From Cupriavidus necator (GTDB lineage Bacteria > Pseudomonadota > Gammaproteobacteria > Burkholderiales > Burkholderiaceae), in NCBI RefSeq assembly GCF_013141915.1, contig NZ_SROX01000020.1:62001-126000 (forward strand): a stretch of DNA of 64,000 nucleotides. Direction: 5' to 3'. The notes below the pieces were generated by a model, which worked only from the letters and a program-made list of their open reading frames with translations, made no database searches and had not been told where the DNA came from. Each line of letters opens with the position of its first letter. Position 1 is the first letter of the stretch. The position numbers and the translations under genes are program-made. This document shows positions 1 to 9,680 of this stretch, piece after piece.

Positions 1-102
1 ACGTCCTTCCGGTTTTCCCTCAGCCCCACGCCTCTTGCGCAAGCATCAGGCGGTTTAGCCGCGCTTTTGCCCGAGGCGCGGTGTAACCAAACCAGTCGTG
101 AC

Positions 103-1065
103 ATGAAGAAACCCATACTGCCGCGGTGGACGCGGTTCCTGCCTTGCCTTGGCCTGCTCCTGCTCGCCGGCTGCAACATGACGCTGCTCGATCCCAAGGG
201 GCAGGTCGGCGTCGACATCAAAGGCATCATCCTGATCGCCACCTGGCTGATGCTGCTGGTGGTGGTGCCGGTGATCGTGCTGACGCTGGTGTTTGCCTGG
301 AAGTACCGCGCCAGCAATACCTCGGCACGCTATGAACCCGACTGGTCGCACTCGACCGCGATCGAAGTGGTGGTGTGGCTGATCCCCTGCCTGATCATCA
401 TCGCGCTGGGCATCATCACCTGGAAGTCTTCGCACGACCTGGACCCGTACAAGCCGCTGGAATCCAGCAAGAAGCCGGTCACGGTCGAGGTGGTGGCGCT
501 GAACTGGAAGTGGCTGTTCATCTATCCGGAACTGAAGATCGCCACCGTCAACCAGATCGCCTTCCCGGTCGACACCCCGGTGAACTTCAAGATCACCTCG
601 GATTCGATCATGAATTCGTTCTTCATCCCGCAACTGGGCAGCCAGGTGTACGCCATGGCCGGGATGGAAACCAAGCTTCACCTGATCGCCAACCAAGCCG
701 GCAGCTATGACGGCGTGTCCGCCAACTACAGCGGCGGCGGCTTCTCGGGCATGAAGTTCAAGGCCATCGCCATGTCGAACTACGAGTTCGACCAGTGGGT
801 GGCCAAGGTGCGCGCCTCGTCGACCGAACTGGGCGTCGAAGGCTACCAGACGCTGGCACAACCCAGCGAGAAGGAGCCGGTCACGTACTACGGCAAGGTG
901 GAAGACCAGCTCTTCCACAACATCCTGCACAAGTACATGGGCCACGGCGGCGCCGCACTGGCCGCCGACGGGTTCAAGGGCGGCCCGATCTGCACGTCGC
1001 GCAACACCCTCGGTGAAGAGCAGCTGTCCTTGACCACGCCGGCCGCGCTGCCGGCGGGCGCGTAA
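103..1065 (+). CDS. cyoA: Cytochrome bo3-type ubiquinol oxidase subunit II
   Basis: Subunit II of a heme-copper quinol oxidase in the inner membrane (320 aa). The start at 103 gives a lipoprotein signal peptide (basic start, LLLLAGC, lipidated Cys24); an upstream in-frame Met at 67 would bury it. Two membrane helices follow at about residues 40-68 and 87-108, then a periplasmic cupredoxin domain. The region where cytochrome c oxidases carry CuA cysteines reads [16 protein letters not shown], with no Cys, so the enzyme should oxidise quinol rather than cytochrome c. It is first of four tightly spaced genes. The 102 bases before it show no clear promoter. Confidence 0.96.
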   Translation: MKKPILPRWTRFLPCLGLLLLAGCNMTLLDPKGQVGVDIKGIILIATWLMLLVVVPVIVLTLVFAWKYRASNTSARYEPDWSHSTAIEVVVWLIPCLIIIALGIITWKSSHDLDPYKPLESSKKPVTVEVVALNWKWLFIYPELKIATVNQIAFPVDTPVNFKITSDSIMNSFFIPQLGSQVYAMAGMETKLHLIANQAGSYDGVSANYSGGGFSGMKFKAIAMSNYEFDQWVAKVRASSTELGVEGYQTLAQPSEKEPVTYYGKVEDQLFHNILHKYMGHGGAALAADGFKGGPICTSRNTLGEEQLSLTTPAALPAGA

Positions 1066-1076
1066 TCCTGGGAGCA

Positions 1077-3053
1077 ATGATGTTTGGCAAGTTGAGTTTG
1101 TCGGCGATTCCGTTTCATGAGCCGATCATCATGGTCGTGCTGGCCGGCGTCGCCCTGGGCGGTGCCGCGCTGTTTGGCGCGATCACCTATTTCAAGAAGT
1201 GGAGCTACCTCTGGAACGAGTGGTTCACCTCGGTCGACCACAAGAAGATCGGCGTGATGTACTGCCTGGTGGCGCTGGTCATGCTGCTGCGCGGCTTTGC
1301 CGACGCGGTCATGATGCGCACCCAGTTGGCCCTGGCCACCAACGGCGCCACCGGCGTGCTGCCGCCCGAGCACTACGACCAGATCTTCACCGCCCACGGC
1401 GTGATCATGATCTTCTTCGTGGCCATGCCGCTGATGACCGGCCTGATGAACCTGGTCGTGCCGCTGCAGATCGGCGCGCGCGACGTGGCCTTCCCGTTCC
1501 TGAACACGCTGTCGTTCTGGCTGTTCGTGGCGGGCGCCATGCTGGTCAATGTCTCGCTGGGCGTCGGTGAGTTCGCCAAGACCGGCTGGCTGGCCTACCC
1601 GCCGCTGTCGGGCCTGGACTTCAGCCCCGGCGTAGGGGTGGATTACTACCTCTGGAGCTTGCAGATCTCAGGCTTGGGCACGCTGCTGACCGGCGTGAAC
1701 TTCCTGGTGACGATCCTGCGCATGCGCGCCCCGGGCATGACGCTGATGCGCATGCCGGTGTTCACCTGGACCGCGCTGTGCACCAACGTGCTGATCGTCG
1801 CCGCTTTCCCGGTGCTGACCGTGACCCTGGCGCTGCTGGGCCTGGACCGCTACCTCGGCATGCACTTCTTCACGAACGATGGTGGCGGCAACGCCATGAT
1901 GTACGTGAACCTGATCTGGATCTGGGGCCACCCCGAGGTGTACATCCTGATCCTGCCGGCGTTCGGTATCTTCTCTGAAGTGATCGCCACGTTCTCGGGC
2001 AAGAAGCTGTTCGGCTACAAGGGCATGGTGTACGCGACCGCCGCGATCATGGTGCTGTCGTTCATCGTGTGGCTGCACCACTTCTTCACGATGGGCTCGG
2101 GCGCCAACGTCAACGCGTTCTTCGGCATCACCACCATGATCATCTCCATCCCGACCGGGGTGAAGATCTTCAACTGGCTGTTCACGATGTACCGCGGCCG
2201 CGTGCAGATGACCACGCCGGTGCTGTGGACGCTGGGCTTCATGATCACCTTCGTGATCGGCGGCATGACCGGCGTGCTGATGGCCGTGCCGGCCGCCGAC
2301 TTCGTGCTGCACAACAGCCTGTTCCTGATCGCCCACTTCCATAACGTGATCATCGGCGGCGTGCTGTTCGGCTACCTGGCCGGCATCACCTACTGGTGGC
2401 CGAAGGCGTTCGGCTTCAAGCTGAACGAGCGCCTGGGCAAGTGCGCCTTCTGGTGCTGGCTGGTGGGCTTCTACTTCGCCTTCATGCCGCTGTACGTGCT
2501 GGGCCTGATGGGCATGACCCGCCGCCTGAACCACACCGACAACCCGGCCTGGACGCCGTGGCTGTACCTGGCCGTGGTGGGCGTGGTGTTCGTCGCGCTG
2601 GGCATCTTCTTCCAGGTGCTGCAAATCGTGGTGTCGATCCGCGACCGCAAGCAGCTGGCCGACGTCACTGGCGACCCGTGGGGCGGTCGCACCCTGGAGT
2701 GGGCTACTTCGTCGCCGCCGCCGTTCTACAACTTCGCGCACACCCCGGTGGTGCGTGACCTGGACGCGTTCGCCGACATGAAGGCCCGTGGCGAAACCCT
2801 GCCGACCGAAGGCTACGAGAAGATCCACATGCCCAGGAACACGGGCGCGGGCTTCTACATCGGCGCCTTCAGTCTGGTGTTCGGCTTTGCCCTGACCTGG
2901 CACATCTGGTGGCTGGTGGTGGTTGGCCTGGTCGGCATGATCTGGGCGTTCATCCACCGCAGCAACGACGACCACATCGACTACTACGTGCCGGCCACCG
3001 AGGTCGAGCAGATCGAAACGCGCCATCTGCAGCGCATTGCTTCGCAAGCCTGA
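1077..3053 (+). CDS. cyoB: Cytochrome bo3-type ubiquinol oxidase subunit I
   Basis: Catalytic subunit (658 aa) carrying low-spin heme, high-spin heme and CuB, and pumping protons. Visible ligand motifs are H107 in [10 protein letters not shown], the CuB/proton-channel motif [12 protein letters not shown], the HH pair in WLHHFF and the heme His pair in [10 protein letters not shown]. Quinone-site residues known from E. coli CyoB (R71, D75, H98, Q101) are present one position later: R72 and D76 in LLRGFADA, H99 and Q102 in EHYDQ. This supports ubiquinol as donor. Two adjacent ATGs (1077, 1080) follow GGGAG; either could start. It lies 11 bases after cyoA. Confidence 0.97.
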   Translation: MMFGKLSLSAIPFHEPIIMVVLAGVALGGAALFGAITYFKKWSYLWNEWFTSVDHKKIGVMYCLVALVMLLRGFADAVMMRTQLALATNGATGVLPPEHYDQIFTAHGVIMIFFVAMPLMTGLMNLVVPLQIGARDVAFPFLNTLSFWLFVAGAMLVNVSLGVGEFAKTGWLAYPPLSGLDFSPGVGVDYYLWSLQISGLGTLLTGVNFLVTILRMRAPGMTLMRMPVFTWTALCTNVLIVAAFPVLTVTLALLGLDRYLGMHFFTNDGGGNAMMYVNLIWIWGHPEVYILILPAFGIFSEVIATFSGKKLFGYKGMVYATAAIMVLSFIVWLHHFFTMGSGANVNAFFGITTMIISIPTGVKIFNWLFTMYRGRVQMTTPVLWTLGFMITFVIGGMTGVLMAVPAADFVLHNSLFLIAHFHNVIIGGVLFGYLAGITYWWPKAFGFKLNERLGKCAFWCWLVGFYFAFMPLYVLGLMGMTRRLNHTDNPAWTPWLYLAVVGVVFVALGIFFQVLQIVVSIRDRKQLADVTGDPWGGRTLEWATSSPPPFYNFAHTPVVRDLDAFADMKARGETLPTEGYEKIHMPRNTGAGFYIGAFSLVFGFALTWHIWWLVVVGLVGMIWAFIHRSNDDHIDYYVPATEVEQIETRHLQRIASQA

Positions 3054-3058
3054 GAACC

Positions 3059-3703
3059 ATGTCGACTCAAGTCCTAGACCGCATCCCCGCGCAGGCAGGC
3101 GCCCCGGCTCAGGCCGGTGCGCACGGCCATGACCATGCGCACCACGATACCAGTGCCAATACGGTGTATGGCTTCTGGATCTACCTGATGAGCGACTGCA
3201 TCATCTTCGCCGGGCTGTTCGCGGCCTTCGCCGTGCTGCGCGGCGAACTGGCAGGCGGCCCGTCGGCGAAGGAGCTGTTCGAGCTCAACTACGTGCTGGT
3301 GGAGACCTTCATCCTGCTGTTCTCCTCGATCACGTACGGCATGGCGATGATCTCGCTGCAGAACCGCAGCCTGAAGCACGTGCAGACCTGGCTCGGCATC
3401 ACGTTCCTGCTGGGCCTCGCGTTCATGGCGATGGAAATCAACGAGTTCCACCACCTGATTGCCGAAGGCGCCGGCCCGGGCCGCAGCGCGTTCCTGTCGT
3501 CGTTCTTCACGCTGGTCGGCACCCACGGCCTGCACGTCGCCAGCGGCATGCTGTGGATGATCGTGCTGATGTGGCAGCTGGGCAAGAAGGGCATCACCCC
3601 GACGCTCAGCAAGCGCCTGATGTGCCTGTCGCTGTTCTGGCACTTCCTGGACGTGGTCTGGATCGGCGTGTTTACCGTGGTCTACCTGATGGGACATCTG
3701 TGA
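3059..3703 (+). CDS. cyoC: Cytochrome bo3-type ubiquinol oxidase subunit III
   Basis: Subunit III of the quinol oxidase (214 aa), an integral membrane protein with about five helices that stabilises the core. The start at 3059 is 5 bases after the cyoB stop; the frame is open upstream, but that stretch is only the cyoB 3' end read out of frame. The N terminus is Ala/His-rich (HGHDHAHHD), then [22 protein letters not shown], a typical first helix of the family. Its stop overlaps the cyoD start (TGATG), indicating translational coupling. Confidence 0.95.
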   Translation: MSTQVLDRIPAQAGAPAQAGAHGHDHAHHDTSANTVYGFWIYLMSDCIIFAGLFAAFAVLRGELAGGPSAKELFELNYVLVETFILLFSSITYGMAMISLQNRSLKHVQTWLGITFLLGLAFMAMEINEFHHLIAEGAGPGRSAFLSSFFTLVGTHGLHVASGMLWMIVLMWQLGKKGITPTLSKRLMCLSLFWHFLDVVWIGVFTVVYLMGHL

Positions 3704-4071
3704 TGGCACAACACAACGCACCGGCGGCGCACGGCGCCCACGACTCGCACGCGCACGACAGCCATGCTGGCGGCCACGCCAGCTTCAAGTCCTACGCGAT
3801 CGGCTTTATCCTGGCCGTGATCCTGACGGTGATCCCGTTCAAGATCGTGATGGACGGCACCATGGACAAGGGCACCATGCTGTGGATCATCCTGGGCATG
3901 GCCGTGGTCCAGATGATCGTGCACCTGAAGTACTTCCTGCACCTGGACTCGTCGTCCGAACAGCGCAGCAACGTGATCGCGCTGCTGTTTACGGCGCTGA
4001 TCCTGGTGATCGTGGTGGCGGGTTCGCTGTGGATCATGCACAACCTGAACGCCAACATGATGGTGATGTAA
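3703..4071 (+). CDS. cyoD: Cytochrome bo3-type ubiquinol oxidase subunit IV
   Basis: Small subunit IV (122 aa) with three predicted membrane helices after a His/Ala-rich N terminus (HGAHDSHAHDSHAGGH). Family-typical segments are SYAIGFILAVILTVIPF and VVQMIVHLKYFLHLD. The ATG overlaps the cyoC stop. It is the last gene of the operon: a strong hairpin follows within 35 bases and no heme O synthase gene (cyoE) comes next, so heme O must come from a farnesyltransferase encoded elsewhere. Confidence 0.94.
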   Translation: MAQHNAPAAHGAHDSHAHDSHAGGHASFKSYAIGFILAVILTVIPFKIVMDGTMDKGTMLWIILGMAVVQMIVHLKYFLHLDSSSEQRSNVIALLFTALILVIVVAGSLWIMHNLNANMMVM

Positions 4072-4105
4072 GGGCTGCGCTGTCCTGGCATCCTGGCATC
4101 GACAA

Positions 4106-4129
4106 ACGGGGCCCCGCGAGGGGCCCCGT
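4106..4129. terminator. Bidirectional terminator between cyoD and ggt
   Basis: A perfect 10-bp stem (ACGGGGCCCC / GGGGCCCCGT) with a GCGA loop is followed by TTTGCTTT on the + strand and by TTTGTC on the - strand. It sits between convergent cyoD and the gamma-glutamyltransferase gene and can end transcription from both. Confidence 0.85.
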
Positions 4130-4149
4130 TTTGCTTTGCCGCGACCTCG

Positions 4150-6204
4150 TCAGGGCTTGAAGGTATCGCCCAGCACCACGCCCTCGCGGCGCGGGTCCGC
4201 GCCGCCCACCAGCACCGCGGTGCCGCCGATGGTGGAGCGGATAATCGCGCTCAGGCCGCTAGACTGCGCCGCGACATTCACCGTATGGCCGAGGTTGCGC
4301 AAGCCCCGCACCAGCGGGTCGTTGTCGCCTGGCAGGCCGCCGGCCGGCGTGCTGGTGTCGACATTGGGATGCTCGCCGCCGACGATCATGGCCGAGCCAG
4401 CGCCGTTGGAGCCGCCGAAGTCGATCATCGACACCGCCTGCTGCGCATCCATGCCCCAGTCCAGCGATGCCACCAGGGTCTTGGCCACGTACTGGATGAT
4501 GGTGGCGCCGCCGGGCGAGCCGGTGGTCATGTAGAAGTCGCCACGCGAGCCGTCGCCATTGCGCCGGAACACCAGCGTCGGTGCCATCGAACTGCGCGGG
4601 CGCTTGCCCGGCTGCAGCCGGTTGGCCACCAGCACACCGCCGGGCGCCGGATCGGCATTGAAGTCGGTCAGCTCGTTGTTGAGCAGGAAGCCGTTGGTCA
4701 TGTGATACGAGCCCAGGCCCGACTCGATGGTGGTGGTCATCGCCACCACGTTGCCGTACTTGTCGTGCAGCGACAGGTGCGTGGTACCCCGTTCCTCCAC
4801 CATCGACGGCGCCAGCGGCACGTCGCCGAGGTTGCCCGCCGCCACCGGCGTCACCATCGAACTGGTGGTGCTGATCAGGCTGGCACGCTGGCTCAGGTAG
4901 GGCTTGTTCAGCATGGTGTCCCAGGTGCCGCCGGGCAACGGGATGAAGTCGGTGTCGGCCACGTACTTGTTGCGGTCGGCGTAGGCCAGGTGTCCGGCTT
5001 CGCCCATCAGGTGGACGCCCAGCACGCTGGGCCGGCCGCCATTCTGGTCAACCAGCGTGGGCTTCTGCGCCGCCATGTCGAAGTTCTCGACGATACCCAG
5101 GATCTGCGCCACCGCGATGCCGCCCGACGACGGCGGCGGCATGCCGCACACCTCGTACTGCCGGTAGGTGGTGCACACCGGCGTGCGCTTCTTGGCCTGG
5201 TAGTTGGCCAGGTCGTCCAGCGTGGTCACACCGGGCGTGGTGGTGCCGTCGTAGGTGGTCTGGATCTTGTTGACGATAGCCTGGGCGATCGGGCCGTTCT
5301 TGTAGAACACGTCGGCGCCGCCCACGGCGATGGCGGTAAACACCGCCGCCAGCGCGGGATTGCGCAGCATGGTGTTGACCGCGCGCGGCGTGCCGTCGGG
5401 GTTCAGGAAGTAGGCAGCCATCTCGGGATCGCGCTTGATGTTGGCCACGGTGGCGCTGTCCGAGATCGCGGCGGCCATGCGCGGCGGAATCGCAAAGCCG
5501 TCGACGGCCAGCTTGATCGCCGGCGCGAACAACTCCTTCCACGCGGTCTTGCCGTAGTCGCGGTGGGCCAGCTCGAGCACGCGCAGCGTGCCGGGGGTGC
5601 CGATGGAGCGGCCGCTGCGGATCGCGGTGGGCAGCGGCGCGGTCTGGTCGGTCGCCGACTTCCAGCGCAGGTAGTTTTCATCGGCGGCGGCGGGCGCGGT
5701 CTCGCGGCCGTCGTAGGCGGTGACCTGGCGGGTCGCGGCGTCGTAATGCAGGATAAAGGTGCCGCCGCCGATGCCCGACGATTGCGGCTCGACCAGGTTC
5801 AGCACCATCTGCGCCGCCACGGCGGCGTCGATCGCGGTGCCGCCGGCCTTCAGCACGTCGCACGCTGCCTTGGTCGAGACCGGGTTGTTGGTCACGGCCA
5901 TATAGGTCTTGCTATAGACGGTGACCTTGGGCGCGTAGCCGGTGGCCTGCTCCGGCGCGTTGGGGTCGCCTGGCAGGACCACGGCCTGGCCGCCGGTGCT
6001 GCCATCCAGCTCGCAGCCGGCGGTGGGCGTGAGCGGCGGTGGCGACGGTGGCGGTGATTCGCCGCCACCGCCGCCGCAAGCGCCCAGCGTCAGCGCAAGC
6101 GCCGCCAGGGCCAGCTTGCCGCGGCGCTGGCGCCAGGGAGGGGTGGCGCGCAGCGGCAACTGCGGCTCATCGGAGGATGCGTTGGGGTCGGCAGCGTACG
6201 GCAT
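4150..6204 (-). CDS. ggt: Gamma-glutamyltransferase, lipoprotein type
   Basis: Ntn-hydrolase (684 aa) that cleaves gamma-glutamyl bonds, as in glutathione, and transfers or hydrolyses the glutamyl group in the periplasm. The chosen start follows AAGGAG at 6-base spacing; an extra 25 upstream in-frame codons lack such a site. A lipobox LGAC ends a hydrophobic segment and is followed by a Gly/Ser/Pro-rich linker. The family body starts near ATNNPVSTKAACDVLKAGG in other members; here it is VTNNPVSTKAACDVLKAGG. The autoprocessing site is RGTTHLSLHD, with nucleophile Thr474. A second, divergent copy lies at 24952. Confidence 0.94.
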   Translation of the reverse strand: MPYAADPNASSDEPQLPLRATPPWRQRRGKLALAALALTLGACGGGGGESPPPSPPPLTPTAGCELDGSTGGQAVVLPGDPNAPEQATGYAPKVTVYSKTYMAVTNNPVSTKAACDVLKAGGTAIDAAVAAQMVLNLVEPQSSGIGGGTFILHYDAATRQVTAYDGRETAPAAADENYLRWKSATDQTAPLPTAIRSGRSIGTPGTLRVLELAHRDYGKTAWKELFAPAIKLAVDGFAIPPRMAAAISDSATVANIKRDPEMAAYFLNPDGTPRAVNTMLRNPALAAVFTAIAVGGADVFYKNGPIAQAIVNKIQTTYDGTTTPGVTTLDDLANYQAKKRTPVCTTYRQYEVCGMPPPSSGGIAVAQILGIVENFDMAAQKPTLVDQNGGRPSVLGVHLMGEAGHLAYADRNKYVADTDFIPLPGGTWDTMLNKPYLSQRASLISTTSSMVTPVAAGNLGDVPLAPSMVEERGTTHLSLHDKYGNVVAMTTTIESGLGSYHMTNGFLLNNELTDFNADPAPGGVLVANRLQPGKRPRSSMAPTLVFRRNGDGSRGDFYMTTGSPGGATIIQYVAKTLVASLDWGMDAQQAVSMIDFGGSNGAGSAMIVGGEHPNVDTSTPAGGLPGDNDPLVRGLRNLGHTVNVAAQSSGLSAIIRSTIGGTAVLVGGADPRREGVVLGDTFKP

Positions 6205-6311
6205 GATTTCTCCTTCCTTGTGTGGTCCGGGAAATGCCTGGGCCGCCGTCGCACGGGAAAGACCGCGGCCAGCTTTCACCGTAGTCGGGCGGCGCTCCGG
6301 TCTTAATCATT

Positions 6312-6335
6312 GAATGTACTGATTTACATGCATTC
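6312..6335. promoter_or_regulatory. AT-rich inverted repeat upstream of ggt
   Basis: In the 450-base gap between ggt and urtA, nested arms GAATG/CATTC and ATGTA/TACAT surround CTGATT. It lies 108-131 bases upstream of ggt in an AT-rich patch of otherwise GC-rich DNA. An operator or promoter element for ggt is possible; no protein can be assigned. Confidence 0.3.
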
Positions 6336-6470
6336 GAATCCGGGTTTAAGCGGCGGCTTAATTGAAACCGGCCATGGTGCGGGTAGGCCGGCGCTTGCCC
6401 ATGGCGCCACGGTGGCGCAAGCCCGGTCCGCCTGTGTGCGTCATGCACCGTGATCGCCCGCCATGGCTGG

Positions 6471-6515
6471 CACGCACTGTCGCAGTGCGTGATTGCGCTG
6501 CACGGTGATGGTGCG
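6471..6515 (+). promoter_or_regulatory. Tandem NtrC-like enhancer sites upstream of urtA
   Basis: Two sites resemble the NtrC consensus TGCACY-N5-GGTGCA. Site 1 is a perfect 9-bp inverted repeat (CACGCACTG, TCG, CAGTGCGTG; 6471-6491) containing GCACT-N5-AGTGC. Site 2 (6499-6515) reads TGCACGGTGATGGTGCG. Their centres are about 26 bp apart and roughly 100-130 bases upstream of the predicted start of transcription, a usual enhancer position for sigma-54 promoters. Confidence 0.65.
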
Positions 6516-6582
6516 CGCGAGCACTGTGGCCGGCATTCGGCCGCGCGCGCCGCCTGGGGCCGCGCCAGGCGCGGGTTGTCGG

Positions 6583-6599
6583 TTGGCACGCTAGTTGCA
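6583..6599 (+). promoter_or_regulatory. Sigma-54 promoter of the urt-ure operon
   Basis: TTGGCACGCTAGTTGCA matches the sigma-54 consensus TGGCAC-N5-TTGCA, with GG at 6585-6586 (-24) and GC at 6597-6598 (-12) correctly spaced. Transcription should begin near 6610, about 45 bases before urtA. With the NtrC-like sites upstream, this predicts induction under nitrogen limitation. Confidence 0.8.
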
Positions 6600-6654
6600 G
6601 ATGCATCACCCGGGGAGCGTAGTCCCTGACCAACACCATAAACGGGAGCTGCAA

Positions 6655-7911
6655 ATGCAACGACGTGACATGCTGAAGCTGTCGGCGATAGCCGCCGCGG
6701 CGATGATCGGTACCAGCCCGCTGGCGCTGGCGCAGTCCAAGGAGCCGATCAAGGTCGGCATCCTGCATTCGCTGTCCGGCACCATGGCCATTTCGGAAAC
6801 GTCGCTGAAGGACGTGGCCCTGATGACCATCGACGAAATCAACAAGAGCGGCGGCGTGCTGGGGCGCAAGCTGGAGCCAGTGGTGGTGGACCCGGCGTCG
6901 AACTGGCCGCTGTTCGCCGAGAAGGCGCGCCAGCTGGTCAGCAAGGACAAGGTGGCGGTGACCTTCGGCTGCTGGACATCGGTGTCGCGCAAGTCCGTGC
7001 TGCCGGTCTACGAAGAGCTGAACGCGCTGCTGTTCTACCCGGTGCAGTACGAAGGCGAGGAAATGTCGAAGAACGTCTTCTACACCGGCGCCGCGCCCAA
7101 CCAGCAGGCCATCCCGGCGGTGGAATACCTGATGAGCAAGGAGGGCGGTGGCGCCAAACGGTTCTTCCTGCTCGGCACCGACTACGTCTACCCGCGCACC
7201 ACCAACAAGATCCTGCGCGCCTTCCTGAAGAGCAAGGGGGTTGCCGACAAGGACATCGAAGAGGTCTATACCCCATTCGGCCACAGCGACTACCAGACCA
7301 TCGTCGCCAATATCAAGAAGTTCTCGCAGGGCGGCAAGACCGCGGTGGTCTCGACCATCAACGGCGATTCCAACGTGCCGTTCTACAAGGAACTGGGGAA
7401 CGCCGGGCTCAAGGCCAAGGACGTGCCGGTGGTGGCGTTCTCGGTCGGTGAAGAAGAGCTGCGCGGTATCGACACCAAGCCGCTGGTGGGCCACCTGGCC
7501 GCGTGGAACTACTTCATGTCGGTCAAGAATCCCGAGAACGACGCCTTCCGCAAGCAGTGGGCGGCCTGGGTCAAGGCCAACAACCTGCCCGGCGGCGACA
7601 AGCGCGTGACCAACGATCCGATGGAAGCCACCTACGTCGGCATCCACATGTGGGCGCAGGCCGTGAAGAAGGCCGGCAGCACCGATACCAACAAGGTGCG
7701 CGCCGCCATGTACGGCCAGACCTTCAAGGCACCGGACGGCTTCACGCTGACGATGGGTGAGAACCACCACCTGTACAAGCCGGTGATGATCGGCGAAGTC
7801 AAGGGCGACGGCCAGTTCTCGGTGGTGTGGAAGACGCCGAAGGCGGTGCGTGCGCAGCCGTGGAGCCCGTTCATCGCGGGTAACGAAGGCAAGCCGGACA
7901 AGGTGATGTAA
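6655..7911 (+). CDS. urtA: Urea ABC transporter substrate-binding protein
   Basis: Periplasmic urea-binding protein (418 aa) of a high-affinity branched-chain-amino-acid-type ABC transporter. The start at 6655 follows GGGAG and gives a signal peptide (MQRRDMLKLSAIAAAAMIG, cleavage after ALA-Q); an in-frame ATG at 6601 lies before the predicted transcript start and is not used. The mature protein opens with EPIKVGILHSLSGTMA, typical of this family, and contains DPASNWPLFAEKA and the FYPVQYEGEE segment typical of UrtA/FmdD. The following urtBCDE and urease genes settle urea rather than amides as substrate. Confidence 0.95.
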   Translation: MQRRDMLKLSAIAAAAMIGTSPLALAQSKEPIKVGILHSLSGTMAISETSLKDVALMTIDEINKSGGVLGRKLEPVVVDPASNWPLFAEKARQLVSKDKVAVTFGCWTSVSRKSVLPVYEELNALLFYPVQYEGEEMSKNVFYTGAAPNQQAIPAVEYLMSKEGGGAKRFFLLGTDYVYPRTTNKILRAFLKSKGVADKDIEEVYTPFGHSDYQTIVANIKKFSQGGKTAVVSTINGDSNVPFYKELGNAGLKAKDVPVVAFSVGEEELRGIDTKPLVGHLAAWNYFMSVKNPENDAFRKQWAAWVKANNLPGGDKRVTNDPMEATYVGIHMWAQAVKKAGSTDTNKVRAAMYGQTFKAPDGFTLTMGENHHLYKPVMIGEVKGDGQFSVVWKTPKAVRAQPWSPFIAGNEGKPDKVM

Positions 7912-7943
7912 GCGGACGCCAGTCTGGCTCCGTGACGATGGCT

Positions 7944-7970
7944 TCCCTCTCCCGCAAGGCGGGGGAGGGA
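7944..7970. repeat. Dispersed palindrome, copy 1 (urtA-urtB)
   Basis: TCCCTCTCCCGC, loop AAG, GCGGGGGAGGGA: a 12-bp stem with one mismatch. It is one of four related palindromes in the window (also 17051, 36784, 40833). It lies in the 125-base gap between urtA and urtB, where such a stem could lower downstream expression or stabilise the urtA message. Confidence 0.75.
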
Positions 7971-8036
7971 GCGCATCGCCCCCTTTCGCACACCAGAACA
8001 ACAAGGCGCTGAAGCGCCGCCACTGCGCCAGCCACT

Positions 8037-9680
8037 ATGCCCAAACTACTTCCGACAATGGCCATGCCATGGCTGCGCGCCCTGCTGTCGGCGTTGCTGC
8101 TGGCGGCTGCGCCGTGGGCCGCGGCGCTGACGCAGGCCGACCTGAAGCCGCTGGCCGAAGACGATTTCGATGCCAAGACCGCGGCACTGACCGCGCTCGC
8201 GAAGGCCCCGCCCGAGCAGGCCGGCCCGATCCTGAAGGCCCTGCAGGACGACGCGCTGCAATACGCAGCGTCGGTCGGCATGGTGCGCCAGGACGGCGAT
8301 AAGACCGTCGATGCCATTACCGGCAAGCCAGTCGCGGTGAAAGCCGACGAACTGGAGTCCCTGACACTGAACAACAGCCTGCGTGCGCTGGTCGACAGCG
8401 CCGCCAGCAGCCTGCTGCTGCAGTCACCCGACATCGCGGTGCGTGCGCAGGCGGTCGCCACGCTGCGCGCCCAGCCGGAAAGCGCCTCGCGCGCCGCGGT
8501 CGAAGCCGCGCGCAAGAATGAGGCCGATGCCGGCCTGCGCACCAGCCTGGACGTGATCTGGGCCAACCTGGTGCTGGCCGAGCCGGCTGACCCCGCAGCG
8601 CATGACGCGCGGCTTGAAGCCATCCGCATCCTCGGCAGCGACAGCAACCCGCAGAGCCGCCAGAAGCTGGCGCCGCTGGTGGAGCGCGACAGTGCCGGCC
8701 GCTACCGCGAGCCTGATGGCAGCGTGCGCGTGGCCGCGCAGCAGGCGCTGGACACGCTGCAGGGCGACCAGCGCCGCGCCGAAGTGATCGGCAACCTGTT
8801 CGCCGGACTGAGCCTGGGCAGCGTGCTGCTGCTGGCCGCACTCGGGCTCGCCATCACCTATGGCCTGATCGGCGTGATCAACATGGCGCACGGCGAGTTC
8901 CTGATGATCGGCGCCTATGCCACCTACGTGGTGCAGTCGCTGTTCCGCGCCTACGCGCCCGGTGCGTTCGACTGGTATCTGCCGGCGGCATTGCCGGCGT
9001 CGTTCCTCGCTGCCGCCATGGTGGGCTTCGTGCTTGAGCGTCTGGTGCTGCGCCACTTGTACGGGCGCCCGCTGGAAACCCTGCTGGCCACTTTCGGCGT
9101 GAGCCTGCTGCTGATGCAGGCGGTGCGCACGCTGTTCGGCGCACAGAACGTCGAGGTCGCCAATCCCGGGTGGATGAGCGGCGGCTTCGCATCGATGTCG
9201 GGACTGGTGATCCCCTACAACCGCGTGGTCATCATCCTGTTCGCCCTGGCGGTGGTGATGGTGGCGTGGGCGGTGCTCAACCGCACCCGGCTGGGGCTGT
9301 TCGTGCGCGCGACCACGCAGAACCGCACCATGGCGGCGTGCGTCGGCGTGCGCACGTGGCGGGTCGACAGCTACGCCTTTGCCTTCGGCGCCGGCATTGC
9401 TGGGCTGGGCGGCTGCGCACTGTCGCAGATCGGCAATGTCGGGCCTGACCTCGGCCAGGCCTACATCATCGACTCATTCATGGTGGTGGTGCTGGGTGGC
9501 GTCGGGCAGCTGGCGGGGACCATCGTCGGTGCATTCGGGCTGGGCATCCTCAACAAGTTCATCGAGCCGTTCTACGGCGCGGTGCTGGCCAAGATCTTCG
9601 TCCTGGTGCTGATCGTGCTGTTTATCCAGAAGCGGCCGCAGGGACTGTTCGCGCTCAAGGGGCGCAGCGCGGAGGCATGA
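8037..9680 (+). CDS. urtB: Urea ABC transporter permease UrtB
   Basis: Inner-membrane permease (547 aa), about 250 residues longer than a LivH-type permease. A signal-like segment and an Ala-rich, probably helical-repeat periplasmic domain (about residues 25-245) precede the permease core. The core begins near RRAEVIGNLFAGLSLGSV and carries the family motif GVINMAHGEFLMIGAYATY. This long N-terminal domain is usual for UrtB. Its stop overlaps the urtC start (ATGA). Confidence 0.94.
   Translation: MPKLLPTMAMPWLRALLSALLLAAAPWAAALTQADLKPLAEDDFDAKTAALTALAKAPPEQAGPILKALQDDALQYAASVGMVRQDGDKTVDAITGKPVAVKADELESLTLNNSLRALVDSAASSLLLQSPDIAVRAQAVATLRAQPESASRAAVEAARKNEADAGLRTSLDVIWANLVLAEPADPAAHDARLEAIRILGSDSNPQSRQKLAPLVERDSAGRYREPDGSVRVAAQQALDTLQGDQRRAEVIGNLFAGLSLGSVLLLAALGLAITYGLIGVINMAHGEFLMIGAYATYVVQSLFRAYAPGAFDWYLPAALPASFLAAAMVGFVLERLVLRHLYGRPLETLLATFGVSLLLMQAVRTLFGAQNVEVANPGWMSGGFASMSGLVIPYNRVVIILFALAVVMVAWAVLNRTRLGLFVRATTQNRTMAACVGVRTWRVDSYAFAFGAGIAGLGGCALSQIGNVGPDLGQAYIIDSFMVVVLGGVGQLAGTIVGAFGLGILNKFIEPFYGAVLAKIFVLVLIVLFIQKRPQGLFALKGRSAEA

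Noticed and set aside
4285-6057. 590-codon open frame on the + strand opposite ggt
   Set aside because: His/Arg/Gly-rich antisense translation with no motif; ggt has a ribosome site, lipobox and catalytic Thr.
6468-6483. TGGCACGCACTGTCGC as a second sigma-54 promoter
   Set aside because: The -12 part is GTCGC instead of TTGC; the same bases are better explained as part of the NtrC-like palindrome.
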